A stretch of 43,430 nt of DNA, taken from CALGFH01 sp036003705 (GTDB lineage Bacteria > Actinomycetota > CALGFH01). Within the stretch, counting starts at the first letter, position 1, and each line of letters begins with the position of its first letter. This document shows positions 1 through 6,934 of this stretch, piece by piece. The position numbers were made by a program, and so were the translations under genes. The DNA lies in NCBI GenBank assembly GCA_036003705.1, contig DASYSE010000107.1, positions 1 through 43,430 of the forward strand. Direction: 5' to 3'. A model generated the notes under the pieces. That model saw only the letters and a program-made list of their open reading frames with translations, was not told the origin of the DNA and made no database searches.

Positions 1-1597
1 TGCGCCCGGCCGGGTACAGCAGCAGGGTCACGGCGACCAGCAGCACCGTGTAGTAGAGGATCTGGGTCGAGGTCTCCCTGGCCCCCCTGACCACCGGCAG
101 CATCGGCACCCCGGCGGCCGCGTAGTCGTCCTTGAAGCGCAACGACAGGGCCCAGAAGTGCGGGGGCGTCCAGTAGAAGATGATCGCGAACAGCACCAGC
201 GCCGGCAGCTCGACCCGGCCGGTGACCGCCGACCAGCCGACCAGCACGGGCACGGCCCCGGCGGCGCCGCCGATCACGATGTTCTGGGTCGATCGGCGCT
301 TCCGCCCCAGGGTGTAGACGAACACGTAGAACAGGATGGCCGCGGTGGCCAGGGCGGCCGAGAGGAGGTTCACGGTGGCCCACAGCCACACGAACCCGGC
401 CACCCCCAGGACCAGCCCGAAGCGGAGCGCGTCGGCTGGGTCGATCCGGTGGGCCGGAATCGGCCGGCGGGCGGTTCGCCGCATCAGGGCGTCGATGTCG
501 CGGTCCAGGTAGCAGTTGATCACGTTGGCGCTGGCCGCCGACAGGGCGCCCCCGAGCAGGGTGGCCGCCACCAGCCACGGCGACGGCACCCCGCGGGCGG
601 CGATGAACATGGTCGGGACGGTGGTGACCAGCAGCAGCTCGATGATCCGGGGTTTGGTGAGCAGGAAGTAGGCCGCGGTCGACTGGCGGGCCGAGCGGGC
701 CGGGGCCGGCAGCGGCTCGGCCGGGTCGCGCGCCGCGGTGCCGGCGAACCGGTCGGCGTGCAGCAGCAGGGCGAACATCGTCCCCCAGAGCACGCTGCCG
801 ACGGCCAGGTGGGGGACGACGGTCAGGGCCGACAGCCGGTTGGCCACGTTGGCCAGGCCGAGGCCGATCTGGATGGCCACCAGGCCGGCGGCGTAGCCGG
901 CCAGCCTGGTCACGGTCGGGTGGGCCCGCTGGCTGCGCCGTGCCGCCAGCCAGATGGCGACCACCAGCACGCCGACCAGGGCGGCCAGGGCCCGGTGGGC
1001 CAGCTGGATGCGGGCAGCACCCGGCCCCAGGTCGGGCCAGAGCAGGTTCAGCGGGTAGGCAAGGCCGGCGTCGTGTCCGGTCACGGTCGAGCCGACCAGC
1101 ATCTGGAGGTAGGTCAGGGCGGTGCCGGCCGCGACCAGGCGCACGAAGCGGCGATCCTGGCCGCCCGGCCCGCCGCCGGCGTGGCGCGACCGGAAGTCGA
1201 GGTAGATCAGCAGGGCGACGAGGGCCAGGGCGGTGGCCAGGTGGAGGGTGACCGAGTCGGCCCGCAGCCTCCACCAGACCACGAAGGCCCCGATCATCGC
1301 CTGGGCAAGCACCATGGCCAGGGCGGCGACGCTCGCCCGTCGGACCGCCCGCTCCTGGCGGGTCCGGTAGGCGGCCACGACCAGCAGGGCGACCAGCACC
1401 ATCACCACCGAGGCGATCAGCCGGTGGGAGTGCTCGATCCAGGCGTGGAGCTCGGCCGGTGGGACGAGCCTGCCGAAGCAGCGCGGCCAGTCGGGGCAGC
1501 CAAGACCGGAGTCGGTCGCCCGCACCAATCCCCCGACCGCGATCAGCAGGAAGGTCGCCGCGATCGTGACGATCGCCAGGCGCCGGAACCGCGTCAA
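1..1597 (-). CDS. ctaA-ctaB: Heme A synthase-heme O synthase fusion (CtaA-CtaB), 3' end outside window
   Basis: This single minus-strand frame joins two enzymes that are usually separate. It starts at a TTG (1597-1595) behind a GGGAGGA ribosome-binding site and stays open for 532 codons to the window edge. Residues 1 to about 300 look like CtaA, with the opening motif GLGCPDWPRCFG, the heme-binding WIEHSHR, further histidines in LAHRA and VPHLA, and about eight membrane spans. The second half is CtaB, the protoheme IX farnesyltransferase: LLTKPRI, the prenyl-diphosphate motif NxxxCYLDRDID (D365 and D369), QNIVIGGAAGAVP and PPHFWAL. Both steps make heme A for cytochrome aa3 oxidase in the membrane. 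I see no stop or frameshift between the halves. The C-terminal part of CtaB lies beyond base 1. Confidence 0.9.
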   Translation of the reverse strand, partial: MTRFRRLAIVTIAATFLLIAVGGLVRATDSGLGCPDWPRCFGRLVPPAELHAWIEHSHRLIASVVMVLVALLVVAAYRTRQERAVRRASVAALAMVLAQAMIGAFVVWWRLRADSVTLHLATALALVALLIYLDFRSRHAGGGPGGQDRRFVRLVAAGTALTYLQMLVGSTVTGHDAGLAYPLNLLWPDLGPGAARIQLAHRALAALVGVLVVAIWLAARRSQRAHPTVTRLAGYAAGLVAIQIGLGLANVANRLSALTVVPHLAVGSVLWGTMFALLLHADRFAGTAARDPAEPLPAPARSARQSTAAYFLLTKPRIIELLLVTTVPTMFIAARGVPSPWLVAATLLGGALSAASANVINCYLDRDIDALMRRTARRPIPAHRIDPADALRFGLVLGVAGFVWLWATVNLLSAALATAAILFYVFVYTLGRKRRSTQNIVIGGAAGAVPVLVGWSAVTGRVELPALVLFAIIFYWTPPHFWALSLRFKDDYAAAGVPMLPVVRGARETSTQILYYTVLLVAVTLLLYPAGR

Positions 1598-1658
1598 CTG
1601 TCCTCCCGACAAGCTTTTTCCTTGCTGCGCAGACTACTACCTGCAGTCCTCGATCCAT

Positions 1659-1682
1659 GTGGGGGGAGCTCGCTCCCCCCAC
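1659..1682. repeat. Perfect 11-bp inverted repeat (hairpin)
   Basis: GTGGGGGGAGC and GCTCCCCCCAC are exact reverse complements separated by only two bases (TC). The hairpin lies in the spacer between the divergent ctaA-ctaB and pncB genes, about 60 bp upstream of the ctaA start. It has no T-run, so it is not an obvious intrinsic terminator. It may be a REP-like element. Confidence 0.7.
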
Positions 1683-1700
1683 GGCCCCCCAAAAGCGCCT

Positions 1701-1815
1701 GTGCCATGGACCGGGTGATCGCCGCCCTCAAAGAGCGCCGGTGCCATGGACCGGGTGATCGCCGCCCTCAAAGAGCGTCGGTGCCATGGACCGGGTGATC
1801 GCCGCCCCAAGCGCG
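1701..1815. repeat. 40-bp tandem repeat, about 2.9 copies
   Basis: Copies begin at 1701, 1741 and 1781, each opening GTGCCATGGACCGGGTGATC. The first two differ at one base (GCGCCG versus GCGTCG). The third degenerates after about 28 bases into CCAAGCGCG. The period of 40 is not a multiple of three, so it does not encode a protein repeat, although each copy contains an ATG. It lies in the 275-bp spacer between ctaA and pncB, where no gene is apparent. Confidence 0.85.
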
Positions 1816-1860
1816 GGCCCCCAGGAGTGCCTGTGCATAGTCTGCGCCATGGTCGGAGCA

Positions 1861-1866
1861 TAGTGT
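1861..1866 (+). promoter_or_regulatory. Candidate -10 element, leaderless pncB transcript
   Basis: TAGTGT lies six bases before the pncB ATG and there is no ribosome-binding site, so transcription probably starts at or next to the start codon. Inferred from spacing only. Confidence 0.4.
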
Positions 1867-1872
1867 TGCAGT

Positions 1873-3135
1873 ATGGACACGCGTACCGCCGACGGGCGGC
1901 TTGCGGCCTGGGTCTTCGACCTGCCGGTGGTGGAGCTGCGCGCCGGGTACCGGGCCGCGGTCTACTTCGACCGTTCCCGGCGGATCCTGGCCGCCGAGGG
2001 CGACGACAGCGAGGTCACCATCCAGGTCTTCCAGCGCTCGGAGGCGATGGTGGCCTGCGGCGTCGACGAGGCCCTGGCCGTGCTGGCGCTGGGCGCCGGC
2101 TCGTTCCGCGACCCGGCCGCCGCCGACCAGGCGTTCGCCGACTACCTGGCCGCCCGCAACCGGACCCGCAGGGCCCGGTCCCGTGGCGGCGACGCCTGGG
2201 TCGAGGCGGTACGGGTCCAGGTGGAGGCGGAGGCGGCCTTCGACCGCCACTGGCGGCCGGCCGGGCCGGGCGAGCTCCGGGTGGCGGCGCTGCGCGACGG
2301 CGACCGGGTCGACGCCTGGGAGCCGGTGGTCGAGCTCACCGGGCCCTACCGGCTGTTCGCCCACCTGGAGAGCGTCTACCTTGGGGTGCTGGCCCGCCGG
2401 ACCCTGGTGGCCAGCAACGTTCGCCGGGTGGTGGACGCGGCCGGGGGCAAGCCGGTGCTGTTCTTCGCCGACCGTTTCGACCACTGGGCGACCCAGGGCG
2501 GCGACGGCTACGCCGCCTTCGTCGGCGGCGCGCAGGGCGTGGCCACCGACGCCCAGGCCGCCTGGTGGGGCGAGCGCGGCCTCGGCACCATCCCGCACGC
2601 CCTGATCGCCACCTTCGGGGGGGACACGGTGGCCGCGGTGGCCGCGTTCGCCCGCCAGTTCCCCGGCGTGCCCCTGATCGCCCTGGTCGACTTCGACAAC
2701 GACTCGGTGACGACCGCGCTGGCCTGCGCCCGGGCATTCGGGGAGCGGCTGTGGGGGGTGCGGCTGGACACCTCGGGCACGATGGTCGACCGCTCCCTGT
2801 GGTCGGAGCTGAGCGATTTCCCGCCCACCGGGGTCAACCAGCGCCTGGTCGAGAAGGTCCGCGAGGCGCTGGACGCAGAGGGCTTCGGCCATGTCCGGGT
2901 GATCGTCTCGGGCGGCTTCACCGCCGAGCGCATCGCCGCCTTCGAGGCCGCCGGCGTGCCGGTCGACTCCTACGCGGTCGGCTCCGCGCTGCTCAAGGGC
3001 ACCGCCGACTACACCGCCGACGTGGTGCTCCGCCAGGGCCGCCCCTGCGCCAAGGCGGGCCGCTCCCACCGGCCGCCGGAACGCCTGCGGCCGGTCGACC
3101 TGACCGCCCACAGCGGCGCCAGGACGCCGGTATAG
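1873..3135 (+). CDS. pncB: Nicotinate phosphoribosyltransferase
   Basis: The protein of 420 residues matches the actinobacterial form of nicotinate phosphoribosyltransferase, which joins nicotinate to PRPP to give nicotinate mononucleotide in NAD salvage. Recognisable segments are LRAGYRAAVYF and TIQVFQRSEA near the N-terminus, the central LIALVDFDNDS, RLDTSGTMVDRS, and the phosphate-binding end with VSGGFTAERI followed by AVGSALLKGT. It is cytoplasmic, with no signal peptide or membrane segment. The ATG at 1873 has no Shine-Dalgarno sequence but follows a -10-like hexamer, which fits a leaderless mRNA. It is divergent from ctaA-ctaB, and the next gene starts 10 bp downstream from its own promoter-like element. 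A quinolinate phosphoribosyltransferase-like fold is shared, but the length and end motifs favour PncB. Confidence 0.85.
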   Translation: MDTRTADGRLAAWVFDLPVVELRAGYRAAVYFDRSRRILAAEGDDSEVTIQVFQRSEAMVACGVDEALAVLALGAGSFRDPAAADQAFADYLAARNRTRRARSRGGDAWVEAVRVQVEAEAAFDRHWRPAGPGELRVAALRDGDRVDAWEPVVELTGPYRLFAHLESVYLGVLARRTLVASNVRRVVDAAGGKPVLFFADRFDHWATQGGDGYAAFVGGAQGVATDAQAAWWGERGLGTIPHALIATFGGDTVAAVAAFARQFPGVPLIALVDFDNDSVTTALACARAFGERLWGVRLDTSGTMVDRSLWSELSDFPPTGVNQRLVEKVREALDAEGFGHVRVIVSGGFTAERIAAFEAAGVPVDSYAVGSALLKGTADYTADVVLRQGRPCAKAGRSHRPPERLRPVDLTAHSGARTPV

Positions 3136-3138
3136 ACT
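3133..3138 (+). promoter_or_regulatory. Candidate -10 element of the CmcI-like gene
   Basis: TAGACT (within TATAGACT) lies seven bases before the ATG at 3146 and overlaps the end of pncB. No ribosome-binding site is present, so a leaderless transcript is likely. Confidence 0.45.
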
Positions 3139-3145
3139 GCGCCCC

Positions 3146-3916
3146 ATGCCACCGCTCCCCGCCGGCGCTCGCCGCCGCCTGCGCGACAAGGCCCGCGCCG
3201 CGGCAAGGCGGCTGTCCACCGGCCCCGAGTGGGAGCGCTACGTCCGCGACGAGTTCGCGCTGCTGGCGCCCTGCCAGGGCTGGCGCGAGCAGGTGGTGGA
3301 CGGCTTCCACCAGCTCTACTACGAGCGCGGCGAGGCCGGGGGGACATGGAAGGACACCACCTGGTTCGGGGTGCCGACCTGGAAGGTCCCGCTCGACCTG
3401 TGGGTCTACCAGGAGCTGCTGTACCAGCTGCGGCCCGACCTGATCGTGGAGACCGGCACCGCCCACGGTGGCAGCGCGCTGTACCTGGCCACGCTGTGCG
3501 AGGCGCTCGGCCGCGGCGAGGTCGTCAGCGTCGACATCGGCCACTGGCCCGACCGGCCAGACCATCGGCGCCTCACCTACCTGACCGCCTCGTCGACCGA
3601 CCCACAGCTGGTCGCCCAGGTGGCCGAGCGGGCCGATGGCGCCGAGTGCGTGCTGGTGGTGCTGGACTCCGACCACAGCCGCGATCATGTCCTGGCCGAG
3701 CTGCGCTCCTACGCCAGGCTGGTGACCCCCGGCAGCTACCTGGTCGTCGAGGACACCAACGTCAACGGCCACCCGGCCTTCGAGGCCTTCGGCCCCGGCC
3801 CGATGGAGGCCGTGCAGGACTTCCTCAAGGAGCGCGACGACTTCGAGGTCGACCGGTCGAGGGAGAAGTTCTTCCTCACCTTCAACCCCGGCGGCTGGCT
3901 GCGCAAGCTCGGCTGA
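3146..3916 (+). CDS. CmcI-family (cephalosporin hydroxylase-like) SAM-dependent protein
   Basis: The 256-residue protein belongs to the CmcI family, named for the cephalosporin hydroxylase/methyltransferase of cephamycin producers. Members have a Rossmann methyltransferase fold and many act on sugars or antibiotics. Visible marks are KVPLDLWVYQELL (80-92), the SAM-binding VETGTAHGGSALYL (101-114), an acidic strand end VSVDIG (127-132), LDSDHSRDHV (173-182, a likely metal or substrate site), VEDTNVNGHP and PGPMEAVQDFL, and the closing EKFFLTFNPGG. No biosynthetic cluster surrounds it: its neighbours are pncB and an aldo/keto reductase. The substrate therefore cannot be named, and an antibiotic role is not supported. 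The start at 3146 is chosen by the -10-like TATAGACT and by the fit to the family N-terminus. Confidence 0.75.
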   Translation: MPPLPAGARRRLRDKARAAARRLSTGPEWERYVRDEFALLAPCQGWREQVVDGFHQLYYERGEAGGTWKDTTWFGVPTWKVPLDLWVYQELLYQLRPDLIVETGTAHGGSALYLATLCEALGRGEVVSVDIGHWPDRPDHRRLTYLTASSTDPQLVAQVAERADGAECVLVVLDSDHSRDHVLAELRSYARLVTPGSYLVVEDTNVNGHPAFEAFGPGPMEAVQDFLKERDDFEVDRSREKFFLTFNPGGWLRKLG

Positions 3917-3979
3917 CCGAGTGCCGGCTCCCCGGGGTCGTGGCAGGCTGGGGCTACCACGAGACAGCGAGGAGGCCGC

Positions 3980-5005
3980 ATGCAGTTCCGGAGGCTGGGG
4001 AGGGACGGGCCCGAGCTCTCGGTCGTCGGCGTCGGCGCCTGGGCGATCGGGGGGCCGTGGCAGTTCGGGTGGGGGCCGCAGGACGACGATGAGTCGATCG
4101 CCGCGCTCCACAAGGCATTCGACTCCGGGGTGAACTGGGTCGACACCGCCGCCGTGTACGGGCTCGGGCACTCCGAGGAGGTCGTCGGGCAGGTGGTGCG
4201 CGAGCACGGCGGCGAGGTGCTGGTGTTCACCAAGTGCGGCCGGCCCTGGTACGGCCGGGAGCACAACGAGCCGACCCATGACCTGCGACCGGAGACCATC
4301 CGGTTCGAGCTGGAGCAGAGCCTCAAGCGGCTCGGCACCGACCGCGTCGACCTCTACCAGCTCCACTGGCCGGACCCGGAGACCGGCACGCCGGTCGAGG
4401 ACTCCTGGGCGACCATGGCCGAGCTGGCCGAGGAGGGCAAGGTCCGCTGGGCCGGGGTCTCCAACTTCGACGTCGGCCTGCTGGAGCGCTGCCAGCGGGT
4501 CCGCCAGGTCGACGTCCTGCAGCCGCCCCTCAGCCTGCTGGACCGGCGGGCCGCCGCCGACCTGATCCCCTGGAGCGCCGAGCACGGGACCGGCGTCATC
4601 TGCTGCAGCCCGCTGCAGTCGGGCCTGCTCACCGGCGCCCTCGACGCCGACCGGGTCCGCGACCTGCCCGCCGACGACTGGCGCCGGGGGAGTGGGGACT
4701 TCCAGCCGCCGGAGCTGGCGGCGAATCTCGAGCTGGCCCGCCGGCTCCAGCCGGTGGCGGCGCGGCACGGGGTCCCGGTGGCCGCGGTGGCGATCGCCTG
4801 GGTCCTGGCCACCCCAGGGGTGACCGGCGCGATCGTCGGCGCCCGCCGCCCCTCCCAGGTCGACGGCTGGCTGCCCGCCGGCAACCTCCAGCTCACCGAC
4901 GATGACCTGGCCGAGCTCCAGCGCGCCATCGACGAGACCGGCGCCGGCAAAGGAAAGGGCCGCGGTGGCTCCGCGGCCCTTCCTTGGCGTCGTCGCAACG
5001 ACTGA
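3980..5005 (+). CDS. Aldo/keto reductase
   Basis: This NAD(P)H-dependent oxidoreductase of 341 residues shows the full catalytic tetrad of the superfamily: D55 and Y60 in VDTAAVYG, K85 in VFTKCG and H129 in LYQLHWPD. The barrel continues through WAGVSNFDV, a GVICCSPLQSGLLTG strand and the cofactor-phosphate region GAIVGARRPSQVDG. The start at 3980 is supported by GAGGAGG eight bases upstream. The substrate cannot be predicted. The last 18 or so residues (GKGKGRGG onward) run through a GC-rich hairpin that looks like a terminator, so the natural C-terminus may originally have been near residue 322, with the frame later extended. The gene stands alone between the CmcI-like gene and phoH. Confidence 0.88.
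   Translation: MQFRRLGRDGPELSVVGVGAWAIGGPWQFGWGPQDDDESIAALHKAFDSGVNWVDTAAVYGLGHSEEVVGQVVREHGGEVLVFTKCGRPWYGREHNEPTHDLRPETIRFELEQSLKRLGTDRVDLYQLHWPDPETGTPVEDSWATMAELAEEGKVRWAGVSNFDVGLLERCQRVRQVDVLQPPLSLLDRRAAADLIPWSAEHGTGVICCSPLQSGLLTGALDADRVRDLPADDWRRGSGDFQPPELAANLELARRLQPVAARHGVPVAAVAIAWVLATPGVTGAIVGARRPSQVDGWLPAGNLQLTDDDLAELQRAIDETGAGKGKGRGGSAALPWRRRND
4955..4981 (+). terminator. Terminator-like hairpin inside the 3' end of the aldo/keto reductase gene
   Basis: An 11-bp perfect stem (AAGGGCCGCGG / CCGCGGCCCTT) with loop TGGCT is followed by CCTT. It lies before the stop codon at 5003-5005. There is no long T-run, so its strength as an intrinsic terminator is uncertain. Confidence 0.5.
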
Positions 5006-5139
5006 CGCTTCCCGCCCCCAACGGCGTTCACCGGAACCCCGCTACGGCCTGATCCCCCAGAGCAGGCCGCCGGAGAAGAAACGGTCCCGGTTCGCGCCGT
5101 TCCCCATAGTGGGGGCGGTCTGTACCCGCACCGCGGAGT

Positions 5140-5157
5140 CTAGTTCTAGGTAACTAG
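5140..5157. promoter_or_regulatory. AT-rich inverted repeat upstream of phoH (operator candidate)
   Basis: CTAGTT and AACTAG flank CTAGGT in an AT-rich island 40 bp before the phoH start. This is unusual in such GC-rich DNA and could be a regulator site. It is the notable content of the 191-bp spacer between 5006 and 5196. Confidence 0.35.
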
Positions 5158-5182
5158 TCATTGCAAGTCCCTCTTGGTCAGG

Positions 5183-5188
5183 TACCGT
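5183..5188 (+). promoter_or_regulatory. Candidate -10 element of phoH
   Basis: TACCGT ends eight bases before the ATG at 5197, where there is no ribosome-binding site. This matches the leaderless pattern seen at other genes of the window. Confidence 0.35.
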
Positions 5189-5196
5189 TGACGACG

Positions 5197-6531
5197 ATGG
5201 CCCGTACCTACGTCCTCGACACCAACGTGCTGATCGCCGACCCGGAGGCCCCGGGTCGCTTCCACGAGCACGACGTGGCCATCCCCCTCACCGTGGTCGA
5301 GGAGCTGGACAAGCTCAAGACCCGCCCCGACGAGACCGGTGCCTCGGCCCGCCGGGCCATCCGCACCCTGGAGCGGCTGCGCCAGCAGGGCAACCTGTCG
5401 CAAGGGGTCGAGCTGCCGGGCGGCGGCCGGATCTGGGTCGAGGTCGGCCAGGCGTCCCGGCTCGACCTGCCCGAGGCCCTCTCCTCCGACTCCGAAGACA
5501 ACCGGATCCTGGCCACCACCGCCAACCTTGCCAAGGAGCTGGCCGGGGAGCGCTCGGTGGTGCTGGTCTCCAAGGACGCCAGCCTCCGCATCAAGGCCGA
5601 GGCCCTGAAGCTGGCCGCCGAGGAGTATCGCCACGAGCGGGTCGCGATCGAGGAGGGCTACCTGGGGGTGGCCACCTGCGAGCTGGCCGGCGGCCTGGAC
5701 GCCATCTACGCCGGCCGGGGCGGGGAGATCACCGCCGACCAGCCGCTGTGCGCCAACCAGTTCGTGGTCATGCGCACGGGCAGCCAGAGCGCGCTCGGCC
5801 AGGTGCGGCGCACCGTCGAAGCGGGCGAGCCGGTCGAGATCACCCTGATCGGGGAGGCGCCGGAGACCTTCGGGGTGCGGGCCCGCTCCAAGGAGCAGCA
5901 CTTCGCCCTGCACCTGCTCCACGATCCGAAGGTGCCGCTGGTGTCGCTGGCCGGCAACGCCGGCACCGGCAAGACCTACCTGGCCGTCGCCGCCGGGCTG
6001 GAGTCGACCCTGGAGCAGCGCGCCTACGACCGGGTGCTGGTGTTCCGCCCGGTGGTCCCGGTCGGCCGCCAGGACCTCGGGTTCCTGCCCGGCGACGTCG
6101 ACGAGAAGATCTCCCCGTGGATGAAGGCCATCCACGACACCCTGGCCCAGCTGTTCCGGGGCAGCCACGACTCCGACCGGCGCGAGAGCTACACCCAGGA
6201 CCTGGTCCAGGGCCTGCTCGACGACGGGACGGTGCAGCTGGAGCCGCTGACCTTCATCCGCGGCCGCACCTTCGCCCGCACCTTCGCCATCCTCGACGAG
6301 GCCCAGAACGTCGAGTACGGGGTGCTGCGGTCCCTGGCCAGCCGGCTCGGCGAGGGGTCCAAGCTGGTCCTGTGCCACGACACCACCCAGGTCGACCACC
6401 CCTACGTCGACCCGGACTCCGGGGTGGCGGCCATGATCGAGCGGCTCAAGGGCGAGTCGCTGTTCGGCCACGTCACCCTCGTCAAGGGCGAGCGCAGCCC
6501 GGTCGCCGAGCTGGTCGCCCGCAAGCTGTAG
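5197..6531 (+). CDS. phoH2: PIN-PhoH fusion ATPase/ribonuclease (PhoH2)
   Basis: This is a two-domain protein of 444 residues. Residues 1-135 form a PIN ribonuclease domain with acidic metal-binding positions D8 (YVLDTNVLIAD), E35/E36 (VVEELDKLK), D101 (SEDNRI) and D127 (VSKDASL). Residues about 225-444 form a PhoH P-loop ATPase with Walker A GNAGTGKT (253-260), Walker B ILDEAQN and the sensor region LVLCHDTTQVD. In the known family, PhoH2 proteins act as sequence-specific RNA unwinding and cleaving enzymes and can be the toxin of a toxin-antitoxin pair. The ATG at 5197 is preferred over an upstream in-frame TTG at 5161 because MARTYVLDTNVLIAD is the family start. A small gene follows 12 bp downstream behind GGAGG and is probably cotranscribed. 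Confidence 0.9.
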   Translation: MARTYVLDTNVLIADPEAPGRFHEHDVAIPLTVVEELDKLKTRPDETGASARRAIRTLERLRQQGNLSQGVELPGGGRIWVEVGQASRLDLPEALSSDSEDNRILATTANLAKELAGERSVVLVSKDASLRIKAEALKLAAEEYRHERVAIEEGYLGVATCELAGGLDAIYAGRGGEITADQPLCANQFVVMRTGSQSALGQVRRTVEAGEPVEITLIGEAPETFGVRARSKEQHFALHLLHDPKVPLVSLAGNAGTGKTYLAVAAGLESTLEQRAYDRVLVFRPVVPVGRQDLGFLPGDVDEKISPWMKAIHDTLAQLFRGSHDSDRRESYTQDLVQGLLDDGTVQLEPLTFIRGRTFARTFAILDEAQNVEYGVLRSLASRLGEGSKLVLCHDTTQVDHPYVDPDSGVAAMIERLKGESLFGHVTLVKGERSPVAELVARKL

Positions 6532-6543
6532 GAGGACTCCGGC

Positions 6544-6855
6544 ATGCCCGAACCCGAGGACGCCATCAGCCCGACCGATCGGGAGCTGCTGGCCAGGGCC
6601 GAGCTGGCGCTCACCCAGGTCAACAACCGCCACGGCCTTGAGGCCGACCAGTCGGCCACCCTGACCGCGATCCGGCTGCGCCTGGAAGGCAAGTCGCGGG
6701 CGTCGCTCGACGACCTGTTGGTCGCCGGCAAGGACCTCGGCGGCAAGGACCCGCTGACCGAGGCGGTGACCAGGCGCCAGCAGGGCCCGAGCTTCGACGA
6801 CCTGGTCGCCGGGGCCGAGCAGCGGCCCAAGAAGTCGCTGGACGACCTGCTGTAG
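6544..6855 (+). CDS. Small hypothetical protein with three SxDDL repeats, downstream of phoH2
   Basis: I do not recognise this protein of 103 residues. It is acidic, soluble and probably helical in its first 50 residues. The second half carries three spaced copies of a short motif: SLDDLLV, SFDDLVAG and the C-terminal SLDDLL. It begins at ATG 6544 behind TAGGAGGA, 12 bp after the phoH2 stop, so it is almost certainly cotranscribed. The triple motif could bind a repeated surface, for instance a PhoH hexamer or ribosome partner, but that is inference. Classical PhoH2 antitoxins sit upstream of their toxin and this one sits downstream, so an antitoxin role is only a guess. Confidence 0.7.
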   Translation: MPEPEDAISPTDRELLARAELALTQVNNRHGLEADQSATLTAIRLRLEGKSRASLDDLLVAGKDLGGKDPLTEAVTRRQQGPSFDDLVAGAEQRPKKSLDDLL

Positions 6856-6893
6856 CGCCGCGGACAAACCAAGCCAAAGGTTGCATGGTGGAC

Positions 6894-6899
6894 TAGACT
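6894..6899 (+). promoter_or_regulatory. Candidate -10 element of ggt
   Basis: TAGACT lies 36 bases before the ggt ATG, leaving a short leader that contains the GGAGG site. No convincing -35 box is visible. Confidence 0.4.
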
Positions 6900-6934
6900 C
6901 CGGGGCTGCCGTCGCACCTGCCGGAGGACCCGCG

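Noticed and set aside
158..1798. Long plus-strand frame of 546 codons
   Set aside because: It is the antisense of the ctaA-ctaB fusion. Its translation is a low-complexity Gly/Arg/Gln/His-rich string with no domain, as expected for a shadow in high-GC DNA.
1659..1815. CRISPR array
   Set aside because: The 40-bp units are contiguous without spacers, there are fewer than three full copies and no cas gene is present.
3146..5005. Antibiotic biosynthesis cluster suggested by the CmcI-like gene
   Set aside because: No NRPS, PKS, beta-lactam or sugar-tailoring genes are nearby. The only neighbours are pncB and an aldo/keto reductase with separate promoters.
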